DNA of 24,214 bases, taken from positions 1 through 24,214 of the forward strand of contig JAYSUJ010000036.1 in the NCBI GenBank assembly GCA_043719155.1, written 5' to 3'. Below the pieces are notes generated by a model, which searched no databases, was not told the DNA's origin, and saw nothing but the letters and a program-made list of their open reading frames with translations. The position numbers were made by a program, and so were the translations under genes. Positions 13,884 to 20,924 of the stretch are shown here, in pieces (position 1 is the stretch's first letter; each line of letters begins with the position of its first letter). This stretch comes from JBBQKQ01 sp043719155 (GTDB lineage: Bacteria > Patescibacteriota > Minisyncoccia > Phycocordibacterales > UBA5272).

Positions 13884-15899
13884 ATGAGTAAAATAATCGA
13901 TGTAGATTTTGACTGGCTAAAATATGATGAAAAACAAGTTTTAAATATTACCAGACATTTAAAGGAAAAACTAAAAGAATATTTAGATCAAATTTTGCGT
14001 ATAGAGAATTCTGACTTAAGTTTTAAAAACTTTATACACGTTGGTGAAGATTTTAACGCTGAAATAACCAATCTTACGGCGGTACTTTTTCCCTTTACAA
14101 ATTTGCATATAGCAGAAAAAATTAGAAAAGCGGCTAGAAAAGTAGAACTTGAGGTTTCTAAAATCTTGAGTGAGTTTGCCTATAATGAAGACTTGTATCA
14201 AAAGTTTAATTATTTTTTTAAAAATCAGTTTCAGATAGAGAAAAAAACTCTGAGTGTTGAAGAAATTAAGATTGTTGAAGACATGGAAAAGGGTTATAAA
14301 AAAATGGGAATGCATTTAAACAAAAAAGCTAAAAAGAAACTTCTGGACTTAAAAAACAAAGCCAACAAAATTGCACAAGACTTTGAAGTCTTACATACTA
14401 AAAACTATGAAAGAGGTTTATGGTTCAAAAAAGTAGAACTTGAAGGTATCCCAGAAAATTATTTTTCTGGCTTTAAATACGATGATAAAATGAAAAAGTA
14501 TTTTATAAATTGTTCTGGTAGTGACCGACAGGGAACAGATTATCCGATTCTTAAAAAGTTTTGTACCAACTTTGCAACTAGAGAGAAAGCTACGATTTGT
14601 AACGAGCAAAGTGTTGGAAATGTCAACACGAAAAAGTTTGCCCAAATATTAAAAATTCGTTGCGAAATAGTAAAAATATTAGGTTTCAAGACTTGGGCCG
14701 AGTTGGCTACTTCTGATGAGATGATGAATAAACCAGTGGAAATAGTTATTTTTTTAGAAGATTTAATTTCAAAACTAAAACCAGATTTAGTAAAACAGTT
14801 TCAGAAAATAGAAAAAACACTTTTACAAAGTAAATTGAAACTGTCTACCACCACACTGGCACTAGGTGAAGAGACGGTCAAAAAAAATGAGATCAAAATA
14901 AATGAAGCTGAATACAAACCCTATTTTGAAGTTGAAAACGTAATTAAGGTTATTTTCAAGACTTGGGAAAATTTGTTTGACATCAAAACTGAGTTAGTTT
15001 CTGATTTTAAACTAATGCACACTGATACAACTTTTTACAAATTTTCTGATCTTAAAACCGGAGAGTTTTTTGGTTATGGTTGTTTGGATTTGTTTCCGCG
15101 TGTTGGAAAATATGGCCATGCCTGTGTTGCAGATATTTTTAAAAAATCCATAACTGTAGCAGGAGATAAAAGAGTTGGTTTTACTTATTTAATTTGTAAC
15201 TTCAAGAAAAATAATACAAATGAATATGGTGGAAAAACTTTTATAGCCCTGGCCGACATGATGACTCTTTATCATGAAGCAGGGCACATGTTGCATATGA
15301 TTTTAATGAAAAATAGCTTTGTTAGCACTGGGCAAACTTCGCGGGACTTTGTAGAAATACCTTCCCAGTTTCATGAAAATTTCCTACTAAACAAAGAATA
15401 TGTAAATGAAAACTTTAAGCACTTTGAAACAGGTGAGGATATGGATGAAGAGATGCTTGAAAATATTAAAAGTTTCTTTGTTAAAAATGAAAACTCTGCC
15501 TGGGTTCGCACTTCACTTCTAGCCCTTTATGACCAAGAGTTAAGTGGTAAAAATATTTTAAAATATGCTAGTAATTTTAAATTGCTGGATAAGAAATTTG
15601 AGGACATGTGGAAAAAGGTAATGCAAATCCCTGCAACTAAAAATAGACATTTCGTGTCTGGGTTTGCCCATCTTGTAGGAGGTTATGATGCTAAATACTA
15701 TTCTTATGTGATATCAAGAGTTTATGCCCAGGACTTTTGGAACAAGTTTTCAGAAGAAGGTGTAAAAAAGAGTGAACAGTCAGAAAAATATAAAGTATTT
15801 TTAGAGAGCGCAAATACTAGAGAGGAGAAAATCTTGGTGGACGAATTCTTAAAAAGAAAAGTCTCAATGAAGCCATTTTTAGTATATTTAAAAAAATAA
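13884..15899 (+). CDS. M3-family oligopeptidase
   Basis: 671 residues, a zinc metallopeptidase of the thimet oligopeptidase family, which degrades short peptides in the cytoplasm. The active site is H-E-A-G-H (464-468), with the third ligand expected at Glu491 in F-V-E-I-P-S-Q. The preceding G-K-T-F-I-A-L-A-D-M-M-T-L-Y strand and the later G-G-Y-D-A-K-Y-Y-S-Y segment near the C-terminus are also typical of M3. The N-terminal third is helical and charged, as in the family's lid domain. No signal peptide is seen, so it is probably intracellular. Very low GC (28% and 23% in two hand-counted 60-base blocks), no Shine-Dalgarno site, TAA stop, no clear terminator. Confidence 0.93.
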   Translation: MSKIIDVDFDWLKYDEKQVLNITRHLKEKLKEYLDQILRIENSDLSFKNFIHVGEDFNAEITNLTAVLFPFTNLHIAEKIRKAARKVELEVSKILSEFAYNEDLYQKFNYFFKNQFQIEKKTLSVEEIKIVEDMEKGYKKMGMHLNKKAKKKLLDLKNKANKIAQDFEVLHTKNYERGLWFKKVELEGIPENYFSGFKYDDKMKKYFINCSGSDRQGTDYPILKKFCTNFATREKATICNEQSVGNVNTKKFAQILKIRCEIVKILGFKTWAELATSDEMMNKPVEIVIFLEDLISKLKPDLVKQFQKIEKTLLQSKLKLSTTTLALGEETVKKNEIKINEAEYKPYFEVENVIKVIFKTWENLFDIKTELVSDFKLMHTDTTFYKFSDLKTGEFFGYGCLDLFPRVGKYGHACVADIFKKSITVAGDKRVGFTYLICNFKKNNTNEYGGKTFIALADMMTLYHEAGHMLHMILMKNSFVSTGQTSRDFVEIPSQFHENFLLNKEYVNENFKHFETGEDMDEEMLENIKSFFVKNENSAWVRTSLLALYDQELSGKNILKYASNFKLLDKKFEDMWKKVMQIPATKNRHFVSGFAHLVGGYDAKYYSYVISRVYAQDFWNKFSEEGVKKSEQSEKYKVFLESANTREEKILVDEFLKRKVSMKPFLVYLKK

Positions 15900-15932
15900 T
15901 TAAAAGGATTTACGTTTTGTATAGTATACTTT

Positions 15933-15941
15933 TGATATAAA
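15933..15941 (+). promoter_or_regulatory. Promoter of the transketolase operon
   Basis: TGATATAAA, an extended -10 variant, ends 8 bases before the ATG at 15950, which would give a leaderless or nearly leaderless mRNA. An alternative is the palindromic AGTATACT at 15923-15930, which holds TATACT. Confidence 0.5.
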
Positions 15942-15949
15942 GTATATTT

Positions 15950-16804
15950 ATGCTGAGTGAAAATGAAATTAAATATTTAGAAGGTAAAGCCAGAGAAATA
16001 CGAGTATCTATTATAGAGATGTTGCTTTTGGCTGGCAGTGGACATACTGCTGGACCGCTAGGTATGGCAGATGTGTTTACTGTTTTGTATGGCAAAGTAT
16101 TGAGTCATGATTCCAAAAATCCAAATCTCGAAAATCGAGACAGGTTTATTTTGAGTAACGGTCACATAGCCCCTGTACTTTACTCTACCATGGCGCACTT
16201 TGATTATTTTCCAGTTAATGAGTTAAAAACCCTTCGTAAGTTTAAGAGTCGTTTACAAGGTCATCCACACAGGGAATATTTACCTGGTATAGAAACCAGT
16301 TCTGGTCCACTTGGATCTGGACTTTCTCAGGCAGTTGGGATGTGTTTGGCTGACCGTCTATCAAAATCAAGCACCTTTTTTTATGTTTCTCTGGGCGACG
16401 GCGAACTGAATGAAGGTCAAAACTGGGAGGCTATAATGTTGGCCGGAAAGGAAAAATTGGGTAACTTAATTTGTTTTGTGGATAGAAACAATATCCAAAT
16501 TGATGGTTTTACAGAAGACATCATGCCGCTAGAGCCACTAGATAAAAAGTTTGAGGCTTTTAATTTTGACGTTCAAGTTATAAATGGTAATAATATTTTA
16601 GAAATTTATAATGCAATAGAAAAGGCTAAGGCTACTTTTAATAAACCCAGTGTGATTATTTGTAAAACCATACCCGGAAAGGGGGTAAAAGAGTTTGAAA
16701 AAGATTTTCATTGGCATGGCAAAGCTCCAAACAAGCAAGAGGCGGAAATGGCAATAAAAGAGCTTCGAAACTTTGGTGGTCATCTTGAGGGACATCACAA
16801 TTAA
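15950..16804 (+). CDS. tkt: Transketolase, N-terminal (thiamine diphosphate) half
   Basis: 284 residues, the first half of a split transketolase, which moves two-carbon units between sugar phosphates in the non-oxidative pentose-phosphate pathway. The cofactor motif starts G-D-G-E-L-N-E-G (149-156) and ends at D-R-N-N (178-181). Catalytic-site histidines lie in S-G-H-T-A-G (30-35), S-N-G-H (69-72) and G-H-P (104-106). The pyrimidine-binding half is encoded separately at 17254-18270, with an acetyltransferase gene between. Split transketolases are known in archaea and several bacterial lineages; the interruption by another gene is less usual. No Shine-Dalgarno site, TAA stop. Confidence 0.95.
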   Translation: MLSENEIKYLEGKAREIRVSIIEMLLLAGSGHTAGPLGMADVFTVLYGKVLSHDSKNPNLENRDRFILSNGHIAPVLYSTMAHFDYFPVNELKTLRKFKSRLQGHPHREYLPGIETSSGPLGSGLSQAVGMCLADRLSKSSTFFYVSLGDGELNEGQNWEAIMLAGKEKLGNLICFVDRNNIQIDGFTEDIMPLEPLDKKFEAFNFDVQVINGNNILEIYNAIEKAKATFNKPSVIICKTIPGKGVKEFEKDFHWHGKAPNKQEAEMAIKELRNFGGHLEGHHN

Positions 16805-16808
16805 ACAT

Positions 16809-17264
16809 ATGACAGAAAAACTATTCAAAAAAATGCGAGACAATGCAAATCAGTATTTGTTAGCTGCTAATCTAAAATTAAAAGGTAGAGGTAAAAGGAA
16901 CGAATTTGATTTGCAGGAAGATGTTTCTTTGAGTGAGATTAAAAATGGTGAAAGTATAACTTTAAATATTTTTTTTAAGGGAATGCAAATCGGACAAGCG
17001 TTGATTGATAAAAGTAGGATGGGTAGTGAGGGTGTTTGGCTTATAGAAAGAATTGACATTAAACCTATTTTTAGAAACAACAAATTTGGTAGTGCTTTAG
17101 TTGAATCGGTCAATTTTTACTTAAAAAGTAAAAATAAAACAGGGGTATTAGTTAATGGTATTGCCGGAAAAAAGAGAGACTTGTACTTAAATCATGGTTG
17201 GAAGGAAATTGGGGGAGAGGAGGATTACTTAACTTACAATAATAATAAAATATATGCTAATTAA
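16809..17264 (+). CDS. GNAT-family N-acetyltransferase
   Basis: 151 residues. The central segment E-R-I-D-I-K-P followed by R-N-N-K-F-G-S-A-L-V (about 78-95) matches the acetyl-CoA pyrophosphate loop (R-x-x-G-x-G/A) of GNAT enzymes. L-Y-L-N-H-G-W-K-E-I fits their last conserved strand (Y-x-x-x-G-F). The substrate is unknown. The ATG at 16809 was chosen: it is 4 bases after the transketolase N-half stop, whereas the in-frame ATG at 16773 would overlap that gene. Its 3' end overlaps the start of the transketolase C-half by 11 bases. Wedged between two halves of one enzyme, it must share their transcript and may acylate the enzyme or simply hitch-hike (inference). Confidence 0.75.
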   Translation: MTEKLFKKMRDNANQYLLAANLKLKGRGKRNEFDLQEDVSLSEIKNGESITLNIFFKGMQIGQALIDKSRMGSEGVWLIERIDIKPIFRNNKFGSALVESVNFYLKSKNKTGVLVNGIAGKKRDLYLNHGWKEIGGEEDYLTYNNNKIYAN

Positions 17265-18270
17265 AAACTTTTGGGAACTCTTAGAAAATAAGGAATTGGA
17301 AATGATACCTACTAGAAAGGGTTTTGGAGAGGGGCTGCTTTTGGCTGGGAAAAATAATGCAAATGTGGTGGCTTTATGTGCTGACCTGACAGACTCAACC
17401 CAAATAGATTTATTTAAAAAAAGCTTTCCAGAAAGATATTTTGAAATGGGTGTAGCTGAGCAAAATATGGCGAGTGTTGCTAGCGGCATGGCAGCCATGG
17501 GGAAAATCCCTTTTATTGCGAGCTATGCCATGTTTTCACCCGGGAGAAATTGGGAGCAAATACGTACAACTATTTGTTACAACAACATGCCAGTGAAAAT
17601 CGCAGGTCACCATGCTGGATTCTCTCCTGGTCCAGACGGGGGAACCCATCAGGCCTTGGAAGATGTAGCCTTAATGCGAGTGATGCCAAACATGGTGGTG
17701 GTTGTGCCATGTGACGCATTAGAAGCTAAAAAAGCTACGATAGCTATTGCCCAAAATGGTTTACCTAGTTACATAAGACTTTTTAGAGAAAAGTCACTAG
17801 TTGTAACTGGAGAAGAGAGTATGTTTAAAATTGGCAAAGCAAATTTATTGTACAGCACCCCTCCTTTTGAAGGAGGGGCTGGGGGTAGTTATCTGTTGGG
17901 AATCATTGCCTGTGGGGAGATGGTGGCCAGAAGTTTAATGTGTGTAAAAGAATTGGAAAAGATGGGTGTCGAAGTTGGGATTTTAAATTTACATACCATA
18001 AAACCTATTGATATTGAAGGGGTTACCAACTTTGTAAATAAATATAAAAATATTTTAACTGTAGAAGAACATCAAATTGCTGGAGGAATGGGCTCGGCAG
18101 TTTTAGAATGTCTAGCCCAAAATGATTTACTAGTAAATATTAATTTAAATATGATAGGCGTAGAAAACCGATTTGGACAAAGTGGTAACAAAGAAGAGTT
18201 GTATGAAGAGTATGGACTCAACGAAAAACATATTTTAGCCAGGGCTGAAAAACTTTTAAAAATTATTTAA
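17254..18270 (+). CDS. tkt: Transketolase, C-terminal (pyrimidine-binding) half
   Basis: 338 residues. Catalytic Glu69 lies in V-A-E-Q-N-M (67-72), the acid that activates thiamine diphosphate. The conserved H-A-G-F-S-P-G-P-D-G-G-T-H-Q follows in the middle of the domain, and the C-terminal domain has the usual V-E-E-H-Q-I-A-G-G-M-G-S-A. Near residues 201-212 the protein carries an insertion containing T-P-P-F-E-G-G-A-G-G, encoded by a GC-rich palindrome (17858-17878), where relatives have only a short turn. The ATG 17254 overlaps the acetyltransferase by 11 bases. An internal ATG at 17302 starts where many relatives begin and is a possible alternative. TAA stop, followed by the only strong terminator found behind a core gene. 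Confidence 0.93.
   Translation: MLIKNFWELLENKELEMIPTRKGFGEGLLLAGKNNANVVALCADLTDSTQIDLFKKSFPERYFEMGVAEQNMASVASGMAAMGKIPFIASYAMFSPGRNWEQIRTTICYNNMPVKIAGHHAGFSPGPDGGTHQALEDVALMRVMPNMVVVVPCDALEAKKATIAIAQNGLPSYIRLFREKSLVVTGEESMFKIGKANLLYSTPPFEGGAGGSYLLGIIACGEMVARSLMCVKELEKMGVEVGILNLHTIKPIDIEGVTNFVNKYKNILTVEEHQIAGGMGSAVLECLAQNDLLVNINLNMIGVENRFGQSGNKEELYEEYGLNEKHILARAEKLLKII
17858..17878 (+). repeat. GC-rich palindromic element inserted in frame in transketolase
   Basis: CCCCTCCTT, TTG, AAGGAGGGG: 9-base perfect arms around 3 bases, flanked by GGGGG at 17881-17885, in a gene of about one-third GC. It encodes P-P-F-E-G-G within an apparent insertion. It resembles short palindromic repeats that end up inside reading frames in other bacteria. 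No second copy is seen in the window. Confidence 0.65.
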
Positions 18271-18275
18271 CTATT

Positions 18276-18319
18276 AAAAAACAAAAAACACTTTTTATAA
18301 AAAGTGTTTTTTGTTTTTT
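18276..18319. terminator. Bidirectional terminator between transketolase and dsbA-like genes
   Basis: A perfect 44-base palindrome (22-base arms, centre 18297/18298) made of A6-C-A6-CAC-T5 arms. Each strand ends in a T6 tract. It lies 6 bases after the plus-strand stop and 12 bases after the minus-strand stop of the two convergent genes. Confidence 0.9.
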
Positions 18320-18331
18320 GAGAACAAATTT

Positions 18332-19072
18332 TTATTTAACGTATTTGGTTAAAATACTTTCAACAGTATTTTGGGGCAATGCGCCATTTATATTTTCCAA
18401 TATGATTAGCTTTCCATTTTCATTTTTAACAACAAATGTACTGGGGGTACCGTTAACACCAAGAGATGAACCCTCAGTTTGGTCAGCTTGTACATTGGTC
18501 AACATTTGCTTGTCTTTAAGGCAAATTGCAAATACAGCTCCATTTACACCGAGTTTTGCTGACTCAGTTTTGTAGAGAGTTTCAGAAAGTTTTTCTTGAT
18601 TAGCAACTAAAACATCTGAGAACTTCCAAAATTTTTCGGTTCCGGCCAGCTTGTTTACACACTCAGCCGCGACGGCTGCAGGTTCCGCATTTGGATGAAA
18701 TTGTAAAGGGAAATGTTTGTATGCCCAAGCTACTTTTCCATTAGAACCTGCCACTATTGCTTTTGGTGTCTCGTGAAATCTTTGACAAAAAGGACATTGA
18801 TAGTCGGAATATTCTACGAGGTATATTTCTGCATCTTTGTTTCCTTGAACTTTTAAATTAGTTGTAGAAATTTCCTTTCCAGCGTAGTTGGTTTCGCCTG
18901 CCTGTTGATTATTATTATTTTTAATAAAATAAGGAGCTATTTTTGGAGCCAAATACATTTGAGTTGCTAAAAGAGAGAAAGGTTGTATGAGTAGGGCTGC
19001 TGATATAACCAAAGCACCTATAATGTAATGTCTTCTTTCTATTCGATTTACGTCTCTTGTTTCTGTTGTCAT
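18332..19072 (-). CDS. Membrane-anchored DsbA-like thioredoxin-fold protein
   Basis: 246 residues. The N-terminus has a basic stretch and one hydrophobic helix (about 17-40) with no clear cleavage site, so it is probably tethered to the membrane with the enzyme domain outside. The DsbA-type active site is E-Y-S-D-Y-Q-C-P-F-C (Cys93, Cys96) and the cis-proline is Pro210 in G-T-P-S-T-F. Two extra cysteines (138, 184) lie in the helical insert and may form a structural disulphide. It likely introduces or repairs disulphides in exported proteins. No DsbB or VKOR partner is visible here. It follows a 47-residue membrane protein gene by 13 bases and has no Shine-Dalgarno site. Confidence 0.9.
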   Translation of the reverse strand: MTTETRDVNRIERRHYIIGALVISAALLIQPFSLLATQMYLAPKIAPYFIKNNNNQQAGETNYAGKEISTTNLKVQGNKDAEIYLVEYSDYQCPFCQRFHETPKAIVAGSNGKVAWAYKHFPLQFHPNAEPAAVAAECVNKLAGTEKFWKFSDVLVANQEKLSETLYKTESAKLGVNGAVFAICLKDKQMLTNVQADQTEGSSLGVNGTPSTFVVKNENGKLIILENINGALPQNTVESILTKYVK

Positions 19073-19085
19073 AGATTTAGTTTAA

Positions 19086-19229
19086 TTATTGCATCATTGC
19101 TTGCGCAAAAATTACAGTTAACATGGCTAATGGTTGAAGGAAGATAAGGGTAAAGGCTATGATGCCGATACAGATGTAAAAACTATGCACTTCTTTATGA
19201 TGTTTTATTTCGGAACTAATTGTTTCCAT
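19086..19229 (-). CDS. 47-residue single-pass membrane protein
   Basis: A short gene directly upstream of, and on the same strand as, the DsbA-like gene. It reads METISSEIKHHKEVHSFY, then a hydrophobic helix (about residues 19-43) ending A-Q-A-M-M-Q and a TAA stop. The charged, His-rich N-terminus suggests a cytoplasmic start. A TATACT element lies about 30 bases before its ATG, and no Shine-Dalgarno site is seen, as for other core genes. It may be a small partner or membrane adaptor of the DsbA-like protein (inference from position only). Its short length makes it a less certain gene than its neighbours. Confidence 0.6.
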   Translation of the reverse strand: METISSEIKHHKEVHSFYICIGIIAFTLIFLQPLAMLTVIFAQAMMQ

Positions 19230-19259
19230 ATTTTTTCTAATTATTTTATTAATAGTTTA

Positions 19260-19265
19260 AGTATA
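19260..19265 (-). promoter_or_regulatory. -10 of the 47-residue / dsbA-like operon
   Basis: Minus-strand TATACT within TTTACTATACT (19260-19270), identical over 11 bases to the sequence upstream of the PfkB gene. Confidence 0.5.
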
Positions 19266-19272
19266 GTAAATT

Positions 19273-19301
19273 TTCACTTTTTTGCAATTTTTTGTTACAA
19301 T
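19273..19301 (+). promoter_or_regulatory. Promoter of tRNA-Thr
   Basis: TTCACT (19273-19278), a 17-base spacer, TGT-TACAAT (19293-19301). The predicted start is about 14 bases before the tRNA. Confidence 0.65.
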
Positions 19302-19321
19302 GATATACGTGTTAAAGAAAT

Positions 19322-19394
19322 GCCGACGTAGCTCAGCAGGTAGAGCAACTCCATGGTAAGGAGTAGGTCGCCGATTCAATTTCGGCCGTTGGCT
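19322..19394 (+). tRNA. trnT: tRNA-Thr (anticodon GGT)
   Basis: A full cloverleaf. The acceptor GCCGACG pairs with CGTTGGC (one G-T). The D arm GCTC/GAGC carries an AGCAGGTA loop. The anticodon stem ACTCC/GGAGT holds the loop ATGGTAA with anticodon GGT. The T arm GCCGA/TCGGC has the loop TTCAATT. The discriminator base is T and CCA is not encoded (CAA follows), so the 3' end must be added by a nucleotidyltransferase. It stands alone, followed by the terminator of a convergent gene. Confidence 0.93.
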
Positions 19395-19417
19395 CAAAGT
19401 TCTGCTTCCAAAATTAT

Positions 19418-19452
19418 AAAAAAAATGTGGGTCCGACTTCGTCGGACCCACA
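19418..19452 (-). terminator. Intrinsic terminator of the M50 protease gene
   Basis: A 12-base perfect stem TGTGGGTCCGAC / GTCGGACCCACA around TTC (19426-19452). On the minus strand it is followed by eight T (19418-19425). On the plus strand it lacks a T-tract but may still slow read-through from the tRNA. Confidence 0.9.
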
Positions 19453-19471
19453 CGCATTGTGGCTGAAAAAA

Positions 19472-20269
19472 TTAGAATAAGAGTCTGTAAAGCTTGAAGA
19501 TGTCGCCGCTGAAACCTATGAGTGACAGCAAGACAAGCCAAGAAATAAAGACTATGTTCCAAGTTTTCTCAAACCAAGAGTTTTCGCCAAACCAAGCGAC
19601 TAAACGATTTTGAAAGACATGTCCGCCGTCCAAAGGCAGAGTCGGCAAAAGGTTAAAGACTGCGAGGGCGATGTTCACCCAGGCAAGTACTCTGATCATT
19701 TGGATGACCATTGACCATGTGCCACGCTCTACATAGACAGACTTTAGGGTTGCACCCGTATCTGTCACGTGCTTTGCACCAGCTGCTATGTTTCCTATTT
19801 CGAAAGCTTTTACAACAAAAGTCCAAGACAAGGTCCCGACTACCGTTGCGATAAGAAGAAAAGGCAAGACGTAGTGAATTGTAAACTTCATGACAGGTCT
19901 AGCCACTAGTGCCAAGAGCGGCAAGAGTAACACCCAGTATGTACTGTTGTAAAACCCAAGAATGCAGAAGCTGGCTGCTGCTATCAAGAGGTTTGCCTGT
20001 GGGCCAGCCATTGAAATTTCGTCCGAGGCTAAGTCATTTAGTTTCTCGTAGCTTGTGAGTTCTGGCATCACATATGCTCCGAGCGGCAAAGGGGCAAAGC
20101 CCATCTGACAGTCAAAGTATTTTGAATACCAAGAAATCCAAAGAGGACCCATGCCAAAGAGGGCAATGGTCTTGATCTTGACTCCGTGTTTCTTCATGAA
20201 ATAGGCGTGGCCTAGCTCATGAATAGAAATCGTGAGGACTAAAAGTAGAAAGTAGACAAAACTAATCAT
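19472..20269 (-). CDS. M50-family (site-2-protease-like) membrane metalloprotease
   Basis: 265 residues. Zinc ligands His17 and His21 lie in H-E-L-G-H at the end of the first membrane helix, and the third ligand Asp214 is in N-L-L-P-T-L-P-L-D-G-G-H. About five to six hydrophobic helices are visible and no PDZ domain is present, so this is a minimal intramembrane protease rather than full RseP. Such enzymes cut membrane-bound regulators or leftover signal peptides. The start at ATG 20269 was chosen over an upstream in-frame TTG (20308) because AAAGG lies 7 bases before it, displayed in a small hairpin loop (ACGAC-GAAAG-GTCGT, 20273-20287). It is the only recognisable conserved enzyme among the higher-GC, Shine-Dalgarno-bearing genes. 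Confidence 0.92.
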   Translation of the reverse strand: MISFVYFLLLVLTISIHELGHAYFMKKHGVKIKTIALFGMGPLWISWYSKYFDCQMGFAPLPLGAYVMPELTSYEKLNDLASDEISMAGPQANLLIAAASFCILGFYNSTYWVLLLPLLALVARPVMKFTIHYVLPFLLIATVVGTLSWTFVVKAFEIGNIAAGAKHVTDTGATLKSVYVERGTWSMVIQMIRVLAWVNIALAVFNLLPTLPLDGGHVFQNRLVAWFGENSWFEKTWNIVFISWLVLLSLIGFSGDIFKLYRLLF

Positions 20270-20330
20270 CTTACGACCTTTCGTCGTTGGGTTTCGGTTT
20301 TCTGTCAATATTTAAAGTTGACAGGAGAAA

Positions 20331-20339
20331 ATTATAGCA
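20331..20339 (-). promoter_or_regulatory. Extended -10 promoter of the M50 gene
   Basis: Minus-strand TGCTATAAT. The leader of about 55 nt holds a CTGTCAA/TTGACAG inverted repeat (20302-20324) and the ribosome-site hairpin at 20273-20287. It is divergent from the promoter at 20352-20360, only 12 bases away. Confidence 0.65.
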
Positions 20340-20351
20340 TATTTTATAATA

Positions 20352-20360
20352 TGTTATAAT
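20352..20360 (+). promoter_or_regulatory. Extended -10 promoter of 20407-20784
   Basis: TGTTATAAT, with a second TATAAT at 20345-20350. The leader of about 40 nt contains the hairpin TGCCA-ATCA-TGGCA (20374-20387). Confidence 0.65.
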
Positions 20361-20406
20361 AGATTTGTCAAACTGCCAATCATGGCAAAACCGAAAGGGA
20401 AAAGTT

Positions 20407-20784
20407 ATGACATTTCAAAAAGAGTCCCAGCAGTGGATACAGATCGGTGCCTTGTCACTCCTTGCCTTATTGCTGGCTGATATAGGTACGCAATCCCAAA
20501 TCTCGCGAAACTTGATTCATTTAGCAACTTTAGCTACAAAGCTAATGTTCGGGGTGGTACTGTTTTTTTACGCAGACTGCCTCCTCAAAAGGAGCTTTCG
20601 TTTTGAAGGTAAAGCAGTATATGCCGCAGTGCAGGCATACGCACCCTTTCAAATCTTTGACGGCTTCCTAGTTGCAGTCTCGCCAACACCAAACCTGTTT
20701 ACACCAATTTCGTCAACTATCGCTTTATCAGTCGGAGCAATAATAATCTGGCGCGGCTGGACTGGTCAGTATTTTTACAGGTAA
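20407..20784 (+). CDS. Multi-pass membrane protein, unknown function
   Basis: 125 residues with about four hydrophobic segments (roughly 11-28, 38-60, 78-92, 97-117) and a short W-R-G-W-T-G-Q-Y-F-Y-R tail. No family recognised. The ATG 20407 has AAAGG about 8 bases upstream; an in-frame TTG at 20365 lies at the expected transcript start and was rejected. It has its own promoter, leader hairpin and terminator. It sits between an M50 protease gene (divergent) and another orphan membrane protein, forming a membrane-gene cluster next to tRNA-Thr. Confidence 0.75.
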   Translation: MTFQKESQQWIQIGALSLLALLLADIGTQSQISRNLIHLATLATKLMFGVVLFFYADCLLKRSFRFEGKAVYAAVQAYAPFQIFDGFLVAVSPTPNLFTPISSTIALSVGAIIIWRGWTGQYFYR

Positions 20785-20804
20785 AAACCTGAAGAACTAG
20801 CTTT

Positions 20805-20835
20805 AAAGCGTTTCGTTTAAAACGAAACGCTTTTT
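20805..20835 (+). terminator. Intrinsic terminator of 20407-20784
   Basis: AAAGCGTTTCGTTT (20805-20818) pairs with AAACGAAACGCTTT (20820-20833), followed by further T. Confidence 0.85.
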
Positions 20836-20860
20836 CATGGATATTTTAATACAAAAAAAA

Positions 20861-20889
20861 TTTACTTTTGTCATTTTATATGATAGAAT
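20861..20889 (+). promoter_or_regulatory. Promoter of 20925-21695
   Basis: TTTACT (20861-20866), a 17-base spacer, TGA-TAGAAT (20881-20889). The leader starts near a small hairpin CGTTT-CGGCA-AAACG (20896-20910) just before the AAAAGGA ribosome site. Confidence 0.6.
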
Positions 20890-20924
20890 GCAATCCGTTT
20901 CGGCAAAACGAAAAGGAATTTCTA

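Noticed and set aside
15923..15930. AGTATACT palindrome as a shared operator (also at 11911-11918)
   Set aside because: It is what overlapping -10 hexamers on both strands look like in AT-rich DNA; two copies are not enough to claim a regulator site.
20270..20308. TTG start extending the M50 protease by 13 residues
   Set aside because: No ribosome site before the TTG, while AAAGG precedes ATG 20269. The extension contains the leader hairpin.
20868..20924. Upstream ATG extending the 256-residue membrane protein
   Set aside because: It is upstream of the predicted -10 (20884-20889). ATG 20925 has AAAAGGA at good spacing.
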